From positions 20,320,386 to 20,384,385 of the forward strand of contig JAJEKV010000003.1 in assembly GCA_021234155.1 (NCBI GenBank): DNA of 64,000 nt, written 5' to 3'. Below the pieces are notes generated by a model. It saw only the letters and a program-made list of their open reading frames with translations. It did not search any database and was not told the origin of the DNA. This document shows, in pieces, positions 24,470 to 33,882 of the stretch (positions are counted from its first letter, which is position 1; each line of letters opens with the position of its first letter). This stretch comes from Isoetes taiwanensis. Its lineage: Eukaryota > Streptophyta > Lycopodiopsida > Isoetales > Isoetaceae. The position numbers were made by a program, and so were the translations under genes.

Positions 24470-25080
24470 CCATTTGTAATGGCTGCCACAATGATAGATG
24501 AGGTATGTGTGGTCTGGTAAGTGGTGAGTTGTTGGCATGTTGTTTGTGGTGTAGTGATGAGAATAATGCTAGCGTTTGTGGTGTCGTGGTGGAGTGGGGT
24601 GTTATGCTGCCAATGGTGCTAATAGTGTTGCTACATTGTGGCGCATGGCATATGTGAGGTGATAGTAGCAACAAGTGAGGTGTGGTGTACCAGTGTGGTG
24701 TGATGTAGGTTATTGTGCTGCCAATAGTGGTGATAGTGCAGCCTATGTTGTGTGGTGTATGCACCGTGTTGTGTGGTATGTAATGTGTGGTGTGGTGTAG
24801 GTTATTGTGCCGCCAATGGTGGTGTATGTTGTGTAGTGTATGCACCGTGTTGTGTGGTATGTACTGTGTGGTGTGGTGTAGGTTTTGTGCCGCCAATGAT
24901 GGTGAATGTTGTGTGGTGTGTGGTGTGGTGTAGGTTATTGTGCCGCCAATAGTGGTGATAGTGCAACCTATGTTGTGTTGTGTGGTGTGTGCAACGTGTT
25001 AGAGAATACCTTGTGTTGTGTTGTGTGGTGTGTGATTGTGATCTTCCATCAATATGTGGCTTATTATGTTAGGAGGCTGA
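24470..25080 (+). repeat. TGTGGTG-rich minisatellite filling an intron
   Basis: The intron between exons 24382-24409 and 25107-25659 consists mostly of irregular TG/TGG-rich units such as GTGTTGTGTGGTGTATGCAC with interspersed GTGCCGCCAATGGTGGTG. Roughly 80-bp higher-order copies are visible at about 24710-24960. No coding content. Confidence 0.75.
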
Positions 25081-26043
25081 CATATATGGAGTGTTTTGTT
25101 TTGCAGACTATGGCAGACTTGTGAAGAAATGATTAGCTGCAACATCAGCTAGGTTTGATAGATGCAAGCAACAATTGCAAGCAAACGAGAGTAGAAAAAT
25201 TGATATCAATAGAAAGATTGAGTTGATGGAGCATAAAGCATCAAAAATTAGAGCTGATTTGCACAGATGGCAGTCAATCATGACTGCAAATCCAAAAGCA
25301 GCAGAGGGTGTTCGGGTTGTAAGCGAACTAGAGGATGAAGAGCTAAATGGTACAGTGTTGCTTGGGCTGAATCAATTGAATAAGGAACTAGTAGGAACTG
25401 AAATTGAGCTAAAGGCATGTGAAGCCTTACTGCTGGAGCTGCAACCTCGAATGCAAAGATTTGAGATTTTCTCTGAACATAGTAGCCATGACACTCCTTT
25501 AGATCCTGCACTTTTAATGCTTCTTGAGGCAGAAGAAGAGGGTGATGAAGCTTGTCCATATTGTGGACGGTGTCTGAAATGGGAGGGTAAATTGTTGCCA
25601 GTTATGATAGCAGAATGCAATCATCAGTATCACATTCCATGTCTGTCACACCATTTGAGGTAAACATTATCATCTCTAACCTTGTTTGCAGACTCTATTG
25701 ATATTGGATTTGTTTTACAGATACTCTAGAACCTGTTGCAGCCCCAGTTGTGCCCACATTATGTCTGAGACATGGCTTTTGACTTTTGGTGTTCGAGTGG
25801 TACCACAAGAACCAATAAACACAAGTAAGTACCTTAACTAATGTTTACTGATGTTGTCACAGGTCTACTGACTTAGTGTTTGCAGAATTGCAGAAATTTG
25901 AGACCAAGGATATCCAACAGTTATCCACGCCTCAATCAGTTATGAGACTACAAGATACCTCCCGGGTGCACCTAGAATTTACCCCATTGGATACTTCAAA
26001 GTCAATCCCAGCTCCTCAATAAGTACCAATGCCACATACATGA

Positions 26044-26916
26044 TTTATTTTTGGGGAAATTATAAGAATGCCCTTGTATTTTGACGAAATAATTAAAATG
26101 CCCCTATATTTTAGTAAATTATCAAAATGCCCAAAATGCCCCTGTTTTTTGCATGAGACAAAAATCGACCGCAAATTCTACCTTTGTGCATGGAATACTC
26201 TTCTTAATCATGCCACAAATGCTCTTCTTGTGGTATGGCAGATGGCTCTAAAAGCCTTGTGCTCATCCACTGAAGAACTTGAAGCTCCAAAAGTACTGAA
26301 GCTCTAATATTATCTCGCAGGTTGAAATGCAAAGGGACACTGAATAAGTTGAAGCTCCATCACAGGTACATATTCCTGGGGGTTTTCTTTTTGTTCTTTT
26401 TCCTTTGAATCATTTAGTTTCAGTTTCTTGATAGAAATCCTGGATAAACGCAGAGAATGCATGATAAATCCAAGAATTATGGGTGCATGCACAATTTGAG
26501 ACTTCTGTTTTAGACATTTTTTCTGCAATATTGCGATGCTATCAGCGCATCCCTTCTAAGGCTTGAACAGTCCGTCAAGGTAACAGAAGAAATTCTACAG
26601 GGATTCTTATAAGAATCGAAAAAACAAGGCAATTGGTCTCATGGGAGCAATTAAAAACCAAAGGGGGAAGTACAGGGAAGCTTGCTGCAGATAAATTTGG
26701 ATTTGGATCATACCTTTACCTGAACCTGATGATTAAGCTCTTAGAGCTTAAATTCGTAGCATGGGATCAGTTAATTAAGGCACGAAGGTAGAATTAGTGG
26801 TTCATTCTTGTCTCAGACAGAAAACAGGGGCATTTTAATAATTTACTAAAATATAAGGGCATTTTAACAATTTTGCCAAAATACAATGGCATTTTTATAA
26901 ATTTTCCTTTATTTTT
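26044..26916. mobile_element. MULE-like MITE, 855 bp (26053-26907) with 9-bp target duplication
   Basis: Inverted terminal repeats of about 130 bp: 26053-26189 begins GGGGAAATTATAAGAATGCC and 26780-26907 ends in the complement. Both arms contain AAAATGCCCC and TATATTTTAGTAAATTAT. The element is flanked by TTTATTTTT at 26044-26052 and 26908-26916. Long TIRs and a 9-bp target duplication fit a non-autonomous Mutator-like element. The 590-bp interior encodes no transposase. It interrupts the plus-strand gene region just after the stop at 26020. Confidence 0.85.
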
Positions 26917-26939
26917 TTTTGTATTTTTCTTTGGTCTTG

Positions 26940-27826
26940 CTCATTTCAATTATGTTACAGAGATAAATGCTACTGCAAACCATCAAGAAGTGCAGTGCAT
27001 CTGTTTTAGGAGGAAAAATTAATTCCCTTGAGACTCATTCTACATAGGATCCTGCACAGACAAACGTTTTGCTGCTGAACATGAGCCGCAAATGGATGCA
27101 GATGATGAAGTTAACAAATAAACCCCGGATCCTGAACAAGATGCAGCCCGCTCATCAAGTCCAATACAACCTCAACCAAGAAAAACCAAGAGGTTAACTG
27201 AAATTCTCCTTGTTCTGGATTTTAATGGGGTTTTGGGCAAGTTTTATGACTTGAAAGAGAGGATCCCTGCATCGACCGACCAGAAGTGACCCTCCAGGAA
27301 TTGAACCTTCAAAAGGCAGCAGTTTCCAGGCCTGGATTACAGGAGTTCTTAGAGTGGTTTTTTAAAATGTGAGATTGCATTGTGGTACAGCATGGTTAAG
27401 AGTAATGTCGACTTGTTGGTGAGAAAGTTGATGCAGGAATATAAGGGCAGATTTCTTTTTATTTGGAATCAGGATGACTGCACCAACACAAAGTTAAAAG
27501 TAGTTAATAAGCCAATTTTCCTTAAGGATCTATCCAAAGTGTACCAGAAATACTAGAAATACCAAGTGAAAAATATATTGTTGATAGATGACACCAGATA
27601 TAAGGGTTCTGCCAACCAGCTAAACATCATGATATGTCCAAATAGTTTTGCTCCGGACAGATTGGATTCCAATTTCATTTTGGAACAACTCAAACCATAG
27701 CTGGAAGGACTTCTGGCGACAGGAAGTGTGCCTGCTTATGTGAAGGAAAATCAAATGTGGAACATGTGGGATTCTGAAGAGTCGCGCAACTGCATGAAAA
27801 TATTCGACAATTATTTTCATAAATGA
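26940..27826 (+). pseudogene. FCP1/NIF-like HAD domain (decayed), in the plus-strand transposon gene
   Basis: After a possible exon start at about 26962 and a linker (DADDEVNK, PDPEQDAARSSSP), the frame gives T-E-I-L-LVLDFNGVLGKF, the first HAD motif with Asn in place of the second Asp. Then come SRPGLQEFLEWFFK, CEIALWYSMVKSNVDLL, FLFIWNQDDCT, KPIFLKDLSKVYQKY and ILLIDDTRYKGSANQ, in the order of the FCP1/SCP-like phosphatase fold. It ends near VPAYVKEN. In-frame stops are at 27119 (TAA), 27554 (TAG) and 27698 (TAG), with a frameshift near 27280. Active FCP1-type enzymes use DxDx(T/V); the D-x-N here suggests altered or lost phosphatase chemistry. It lies on the same strand between the RING-like exons and the Ulp1 exons, so it may be one gene or two. 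Confidence 0.72.
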
Positions 27827-27909
27827 ATCTTGTAAAACTCTTTGAAAGTCAATATAAGTAAAAAATTTTCTATGATATGTGTTGTACTTTTTCAATTTAA
27901 AATATTTGA

Positions 27910-28807
27910 ATGGACTGTGAGCAAATGTTCTCGTGTGTATTTAGAACTAGAGATGATAGAGCTTCGGCAGTCCCTGTCTATCTAAAGCCACATATATATT
28001 TGGAAGTATTGCTGAGTAAAAGTGAATCTGTCGTGATTAGCTCTACCGACATCAAAATTTTGGAAGCTGATACGCAGTGGTTCAATGATCAATTGATCCT
28101 CCTTTTCTCAAGGTGATACTTTTATCTGATTTGTGATCATCAGGATTGTGCCATCATATGCATATGTTTGCAGATGTATGGAATACTACTTGATGCTCCA
28201 AGGAATGAGCCATCCCATTCATTTCTTTGACCCTTTTTTCACTCGACATTACAAATAGTTACAAAACAATAAGGAAACATGTGAATCTGGATAAGTGTCA
28301 GTACATGTTTATGCCTGCTTGTGATGGACATCACTGGACCTGTTTTTTGATCGTAAGCCGCGCGTGTCTCGTATAGAGATATAAACCAGCAATATATCAC
28401 TTTGATAGTATGGGCTTGCATGGCAGAAGCAGACATATTAAGAGGTTAGTGCTTGCTCATTGCATTTTGCTGTTGTCACATAATGACAACAAACTTTGAA
28501 TGCAGGTTCCTGGAATTGCTTGGACACAATAGTTTCAGCTTTACAACCTCAATGTTGTGAAAATGTCCAGAACGCCTCTTCAAACCGATGACCATTCATG
28601 TGGCCTTGGTGTATGTTCGTTTATGCACAAATTTGTGAGGGGGTACTTGAAAGGAGTGAATATATTGTTGCATAATATAGTAAGTCAACTCAAATGTAGC
28701 AGACAAACCAAACTCTGTTATTGACAAAGTGTGATTAACTGCAGGTTGTGGACATTTCAGACCAGGATCTAGTTGATGTTAGAGTGTTCATGCTTGAGAA
28801 GCAATAA
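27910..28807 (+). pseudogene. Ulp1/SENP-type (C48) cysteine protease domain, decayed
   Basis: The exon ending at 28112 contains SSTDIKILEADTQWFNDQLI, like the start of Ulp1 domains (x-D-x-x-x-L-x-x-x-x-W-L-N-D). The next begins at 28174. The catalytic pattern follows: His in Y-M-F-M-P-A-C-D-G-H-H-W (about 28300), Asp in YHFDSMGLHG (about 28395), Gln and Cys in LQTDDHSCGLGVCSF (about 28580). A last exon, 28745-28807, ends LEKQ and stop TAA. Introns use GT-AG (28113, after 28436, 28681). TAG codons near 28375 and 28527 and a frame change near 28250 break it. Ulp1-like proteases cleave SUMO or related tags in the nucleus; plant transposons often carry such domains. The triad is preserved but the frame is not. 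Confidence 0.78.
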
Positions 28808-29065
28808 AAGCTGGAACTGAGAGGAACATATGTATTAGGAAGTATGTAGGTGCATATGTCACCTCGTACTTTCAAATCACTGTATATCTTTCTTATGTAC
28901 ATAATTGTTACTGCAATCTCGATTCATTTAAATGAAAATTCATATTCAATTATATATTCTCTGTCACAAAATAAGGCATCAAGTATTCAAAAGAAATCAA
29001 GACAAACTCATTTTTACAGCTGAAGCACAAAACTTCAGATGAGTTCTGAAAATTACAGAATGGTT
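28808..29065. other. spacer between convergent gene ends
   Basis: 258 bp between the plus-strand stop (28805-28807) and the minus-strand stop (29066). AT-rich, with AATTATATATTC-like sequence near 28950 that could hold poly(A) signals for both strands. Confidence 0.5.
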
Positions 29066-30889
29066 TTACATTTCATCCTCATCAGAAAGAATTTCGGGTA
29101 ATTTCTGTAAAATTCTCTCCTCATCTAAAGGATCCAGCCTATATACAATTTTGTTTTGACGTTTAGTTGGTGACATGTGAAGTCTGATTGCACAGATCTG
29201 TGTTGTGAATACTATGTCTAAGGTGTCTTTACTGCAAAGATCATAGCTGACGGTTGATCTTTCGCCCTTCTTGTAATACATACCTTCTACGACACTATCA
29301 CCGGTGAGGTACCATGTTCTATTGAGTTGGAAGTCTTTCTCCATTATTTATTTTGGTTTTGTGCATATCAGAATCCAAAATTCAGCACCCTCATCATTCC
29401 CTTTTGGACCAACTCTAAGTGCCTCTGCTAATATCGTGGGATTGGAGGAGAACAAGGACCTGCTGGATTTATGGTTTTCCTCAATGTCAGCATGCACATT
29501 GGAGGATGGTACAATAACTTGAAGTTTCCAATCATCAACATAGTCCTTGTTCGCACAACTGTCCCACATGCCATCCAAGCAATAGCTGCAGAAGCATGAA
29601 AGTTCCCTCGTGTGCAACTGCAATGGAGATTCATGATTGAATGCATGTACACAATGGATCTTCATAGTATCCAAAATCCTTTCTGCACCCCATGCTTTCT
29701 TTCTATCTATATCCTCCACCTTGACTTCCCAAAAGAACCTTTTTATATTTTTTCTCTTGCTGGTTTCAGATGCGTTCATCCGCTCGGATGTTCCACAAGT
29801 AAATATCTCTTCAGCAACTTCTACCACTTCATGAGCATTACCCAATTTTATGTTGCTGTATTTTAATTGCAGTTGTCTTAACCATCTCTTCAACTAAGCA
29901 GCCTTGCCATCATGTTCACCTTTCCCGTTGGTATAACCAAAAAAATTCCACATTATATAGACTTCAGTGTCGTTTATGTACCTAGCCACAAAGTAACATG
30001 GTCTAGAAGCCTTGAATTAAGATGCTTCACCATCTGAAAACACATATAATGTCTCTTTGGCACCCTTTCTTTCTGCTCCAGATATTTGTGGTGCTTTATG
30101 AAGCAGTGTTGCACGAACAAAGTATCGTGTTCCCTATCATCTGATACATAGTAATGTGTTTCCTTGATGATCTCATCTGCCACTGAGTCATACTGATATG
30201 TTATTTGAACCAAAATGGTAATCTGGTTATTGACCCAACGCATCGACTGCACCTCCTCTTGTTCCTTGAATGTATAGTTCTCTGCAAAATCGACTACCAA
30301 AAGACATGCATCTACAAGAGATTCTCCAGAAACTCCTTAAATTGTTTTGCCTGCCACTTTTAGACGCTCTTTCAGTTTATCTAGAAGCTCCTTAGGTTCT
30401 GTCTCATTGTACCGATGAGTCAATCTCCTAACAGAACTCGAGATGTTGTCTTTTTCATATTCAATGTACTCCCATTTCATTTTCCTGTTACTACCACTTT
30501 CTTCCATGGGACAGGTCTGAAACTTCTTGATTCCACACAGCTTACAATCTCCAAGGATGCACGCCTTCTTGTGAAACTCATCTAATTCACTATGTGGATA
30601 CAATATAGATCTCCACAAGCTTTCTATACTTGCAATTTTATGCTGGTGTACCCTGCATTGACCAAGTTCATGTGCAAGTGCGATTCTTCGGATGTTTGGT
30701 TCTCATCCCATTGAGTCCATCCACTAGCATTTGTATCCTCACATGCTGAATGCAACAACAACTATTGAAGTCCTTCAATTTCACAACAAACCAAGGTTTT
30801 AGCTTCTCAAAAGCTCGACGACGAATCTTAATTTGTGGATGTTGATCCTTGAACCTATTGAACAATAGCATCTGCATGAAATGAACACT

Positions 30890-31800
30890 AAACTATTAGG
30901 ATGTGTATACTACACCATACCATGCACCGTATCATGCCCCACACTAATCATATTCACCAGACCGAGCACCTTAGTGCTGTGTATATTACCACACACCACA
31001 CCACACCATGCATCACACACATCATAACCATCAAACAGACGAGACTAAACTCATGCCACACCACACACCACAGAGCACATACCATGCACCACACATTCTA
31101 CATCACACATTCTACACGCTATACACCATCCACCACACATACCATACACCAAATGTATGGTGGTAGCGAGGAGTAGTGGGACATTGTGCAGGGTGATAGA
31201 GTATGGTGGTGGGAGATGGTGGGGTGTGGTGTGGGACATGGTGGAGTGTCGTGGTGAGAGATGGTGGGGCGTAGTGTAGGACATGGTGGACTGTGGTGGA
31301 GTGTAATGGTGGGAGAGTGGTAGGCTTCAAATGTGGTGGTAATGGAGAATGTGGTGCATGTGGTGGTGGGAGATGGTGTGTTTGAAATGTGGAGATAAAT
31401 GTGGAGGTGGCAAAGATGTGGTGGTAGTCTATGGTGGATGAAATGTAGTGGTAGGATAGATGGTGGGGTGTTATGTGGTGTGGTGGTGGTGACAAATGTG
31501 GTGAACTGTGGTGGTGAGCGATTGTCGATTAAATGTAGTGGTGGTGGCGAATGTGATGGAGTGTGGTGGCGGGAGATGGTGTGCTTCTAGTGTGGTGGTA
31601 ATGAAGAATGTGGTCAATGTGGTGGTGGGGGTGGGGGGGGAGGGGGGTGTGTGGGGGAGTGGGGTGGGGTTTGGGGAGAATATATAAAATAATGAATCCA
31701 CATATCATACATTTAACATGCACTTACCCACATGACACCATAAATATCACGCACCCCACCCCCCCACCCCACCCCACCCCACACCACACATCACATCACT
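30890..31800. repeat. CA/TGG minisatellites in the transposase intron
   Basis: 30890-31160 is CA-rich (ACCACACACCACACCATGCATCAC-like units). 31160-31600 is TGG-rich with units such as GGTGGGAGATGGTGGGGTG about 40-50 bp apart. 31608-31680 is almost pure G and T. 31745-31800 is C-rich. On the gene's sense strand the first part reads TGTGGTGTGG, like the intron of the plus-strand gene. Confidence 0.75.
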
Positions 31801-32026
31801 TTGATCCTATTTGGTATGCCATAAAAAATTTGCCTAGCCTCCTCTCATAACATTTCTGAAATTCGTACCCTGATAATAATTACATATCTTTCCTAATATT
31901 AAAGATCTACCCACTAAATCCTGTCCCTGCACTAGATTTTTGGCATTTCGTTCTCAAGCTTCCAAGTTTATTCCGGCAATAGTTAACAGGAGGTTCAGAG
32001 ACAATTAAGGCCAAGCTAGAGTGAGC

Positions 32027-32383
32027 GAGGATGGCCTTTGGTTTGCTTTAGCCAAGGCCCGTGACCAGTTGGATATGCCTAAATCCACCTTCTTTGCTCA
32101 ATTCGAAGCCACCCTAAACGCATTTAACAGACTGGATGCTGGGCCATCAATAGCTATTTTTGGGGTCGAATTGATGGGAAGATAGCTTTCAGACAAGGTC
32201 TCTAACCTTATGTTACATGCAGCTGCAAAGACAGGTATAGCATGGGTTATTCGGCACTTGCTCGCTCTGAATCGGCAACAGGGGAAATTATTGACAGGTA
32301 TGCACTTACCACGAGGGGATGCAGGAAGCACTGGCGAACCTGATGCTATGCAATTCTGGGATGACTGCACAAAGCTTGGATAG
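32027..32383 (+). pseudogene. unknown coding remnant inside the transposase intron, opposite strand
   Basis: A plus-strand frame with clear protein-like composition: E-D-G-L-W-FALAKARDQLDMPKSTFF, then AQFEATLNAFNRLDAGPSIA and, after a single TAG at 32183, SDKVSNLMLHAAAKTGIAW and VIRHLLALNRQQGKLLTGM, ending at TAG 32381. It is about 118 codons. It probably starts further left (RRFRDN near 31995). Mostly helical; I do not recognise the family. It could be a third transposon gene, a captured host fragment, or an older insertion. Confidence 0.45.
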
Positions 32384-32749
32384 TGCAAAAAACAGTCATT
32401 TTGGATGCACCAGCAGTGGATCTAGTAGTATCAGCATTTCCTGCTGCTCAGGAAATGCATGGGTAATAGTTCTCGGGTACAGAGCTTTCAATGAAAAGCC
32501 AAATTTTGTAATATAGTGCTTCTTTTTTTAATATATTATAAACTTTCGAACAGAGATGTACTTTCATCTGACATAAATTTGTCTTTATCAATTCAACTAA
32601 ACTTTTAGGATTAGTTTTCAATTATCTGTCATTCTCAAATATTTTTAGACTGTATACGCAGACCCAGTAAAGGAATATAGTACTTGTAACTCAGTTCTGT
32701 CATGTTCTAATATTCCCAACATTAAATATTATTTAGCTGCATTTCAGAG

Positions 32750-32850
32750 TCAACTACACACAATTCACATGCTGCATACATTACACCACAATCATTGTAC
32801 AACACAATAACCACTACATGCACCACCACACTAAGCACCATAACTAAGAA
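32750..32850. repeat. CA-rich simple repeat
   Basis: Irregular ACACCACAA/CACCACCACAC sequence close to the donor site of transposase exon 1 (32879). Similar to the other intronic repeats of this element. Confidence 0.55.
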
Positions 32851-33856
32851 AATATGAATAACAGAATTTATAAACTAACCCGTGATTCCTCCAGATAGTG
32901 GGCAGCATGTTCTTCTCTTATATTTCTCTCCAATCTTCTAGTTCTAACATCCTTTGTGTTAGGAGACACTCTGGTGTTCTCAATCCAAAATTTTTGAATC
33001 TTTTCTATTTGTTCATCTGAAATTGCATCGAATCTTTTAGCCCTCTTATAAGAAACCCATTTCCCACCACTGTAATCGATCTCTGCCCTATTTTCTTTGC
33101 CTTTTGCAGGTTTCTTGGGTGAACACCTAATACCTTTCCAAGATCTCTCTGGCTGATTTTATCACTTGTTTCAGAATCTGCACGGCTTGGTACAGACATT
33201 GCAAGGCAGCTATTCTTGGCTGCTAGGCAATCATTGCTGGTAGAGAGTTTCACAGTTTGCATAGAGTCCAAGAGGCTCCTAGTGACAATGCTCTTGGCTT
33301 CCAAATTTCTTCAATATTTTATCCCTATAAATTTTTTCAATGTTTTATCCCTCAAAAACCTCAAGTAAAATTTCTTTCTTCATGCTATCCTCAATTCTTT
33401 TGGTCTGTTTGTGGAAAGACGTTAGCAAATTAAGGACAATACGACGTTTACTACTTGCACTTCTTGATGAATCGGATCCTTCTGCCAATTCTGCAAGCTC
33501 CAATCTTTCCTCTATTCTTCTTTTCCACTGGCGTCTTTTCTTCAGCATTTCTTCTTCCTTGGTTCTTCTTCATTTTCTCCTATCTGAAATGCCAGTTTGT
33601 GGACAGATTACCTCGTTGACATCCATATCTACAATGGATTGGAGATTGCAGCAGGGAGCCAAAGAATAGAACATAGGCAAAGAACAGGAAGGGGCCAAAT
33701 AATAGGAATTTGAATTTTAGTTTTGAAATTAGAATTTCCCCCACAAATTGGGACTCCATTCTTAAATAACGGCAGTTGAGCGGTGCCATAATTATAATTT
33801 CATACCACAAAAGTGGCAGATGCACGACCACATTTTGGGGGGACAGCCAAATTGGG

Positions 33857-33878
33857 ACACCACATCGTGCTTTTACCC
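33857..33878 (-). repeat. right terminal inverted repeat of the large transposon
   Basis: Plus-strand end is GTGCTTTTACCC followed by ATAG (33879-33882). It is complementary to 15324-15345 apart from two mismatches. Confidence 0.72.
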
Positions 33879-33882
33879 ATAG

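Larger units (their letters stand above)
15553..26022 (+). pseudogene. coiled-coil / RING-like protein gene of the large transposon (split by a retrotransposon)
   Basis: The ATG at 15553 opens M-E-S-E-L-N, is cut by the Ty3/gypsy element after 20 bases, and resumes at 23740. Exons: 15553-15572 plus 23740-23841, 23917-24289, 24382-24409, 25107-25659, 25721-25824, 25886-26022. All phases agree across GT-AG introns and give about 438 codons. In-frame stops at 24134 (TAA) and 25130 (TGA) interrupt it, each one C-to-T change from a sense codon. The N-terminal part is followed by a charged Gln/Lys-rich helix (coiled coil likely). Then comes a RING-like cluster: CPYC, C-N-H-Q-Y-H-I-P-C and CCSPSC, the last completed across the 25659/25721 junction. 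Such clusters bind zinc and often mediate ubiquitin or SUMO ligase contacts; no activity is shown. The HAD and Ulp1 regions downstream on the same strand may be further exons of this gene. Confidence 0.6.
29066..33626 (-). pseudogene. DDE-like transposase gene of the large transposon, decayed
   Basis: The minus-strand start at 33626 opens MDVNEVICPQTGISDRRK. Exon 1 (to 32880) has a basic segment, then SQRDLGKVLGVHPRNLQKA (helix-turn-helix-like) and EHAAHYLEESR. A 2-kb intron follows. Exon 2 begins at 30871 with R-A-F-E-K-L-K-P-W-F-V and CCCIQHVRIQMLVDGLN, then a Cys cluster (CILGDCKLCG). The catalytic region follows: VVDFAENY near 30290, YYVSDD..HDTLFVQHCF, SDGE..FKASRPCYFVARY near 30020, WNFFGYTNGKGEHDG near 29930, and RELSCFCSYCLDGMWDSC near 29560. 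I take the Asp, Asp and Glu in these three blocks as a DDE triad (inference). Breaks include TGA near 33575, TAA near 33340, frameshifts near 33075, 30650, 30320 and 30045, TAG near 29895 and TAA near 29347. I know the block order from uncharacterised proteins but cannot name the superfamily. Confidence 0.7.
15324..33878. mobile_element. large TIR DNA transposon of unassigned family, with nested insertions
   Basis: The left end (15324) reads GGGTAAA-C-GCACG-C-TGTGGTGT. The right end, read on the minus strand from 33878, is GGGTAAA-A-GCACG-A-TGTGGTGT: 20 of the first 22 bases match, with weaker inner similarity including CTTTGTGGTA in both arms. The ends are flanked by ATAG (15320-15323 and 33879-33882), a candidate 4-bp target duplication. 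After removing the Ty3/gypsy element and the MITE with one copy of each target duplication, about 9.5 kb remain. The interior carries two convergent gene systems: plus strand from 15553 to 28807 and minus strand from 33626 to 29066. Both carry nonsense and frameshift mutations, so this copy is not autonomous. I cannot assign it to a named superfamily. Confidence 0.72.

Noticed and set aside
24462-24952. Cys/Val-rich and His/Thr-rich open frames at 24.5-25.0 and 30.9-31.7 kb
   Set aside because: They come from TG/CA-rich minisatellites within introns.
23917-33580. Stop-codon reassignment or U-to-C RNA editing to explain the in-frame stops
   Set aside because: Such editing is known from organelle transcripts of some seed-free plants, not nuclear genes, and the same genes also have frameshifts that editing would not repair.
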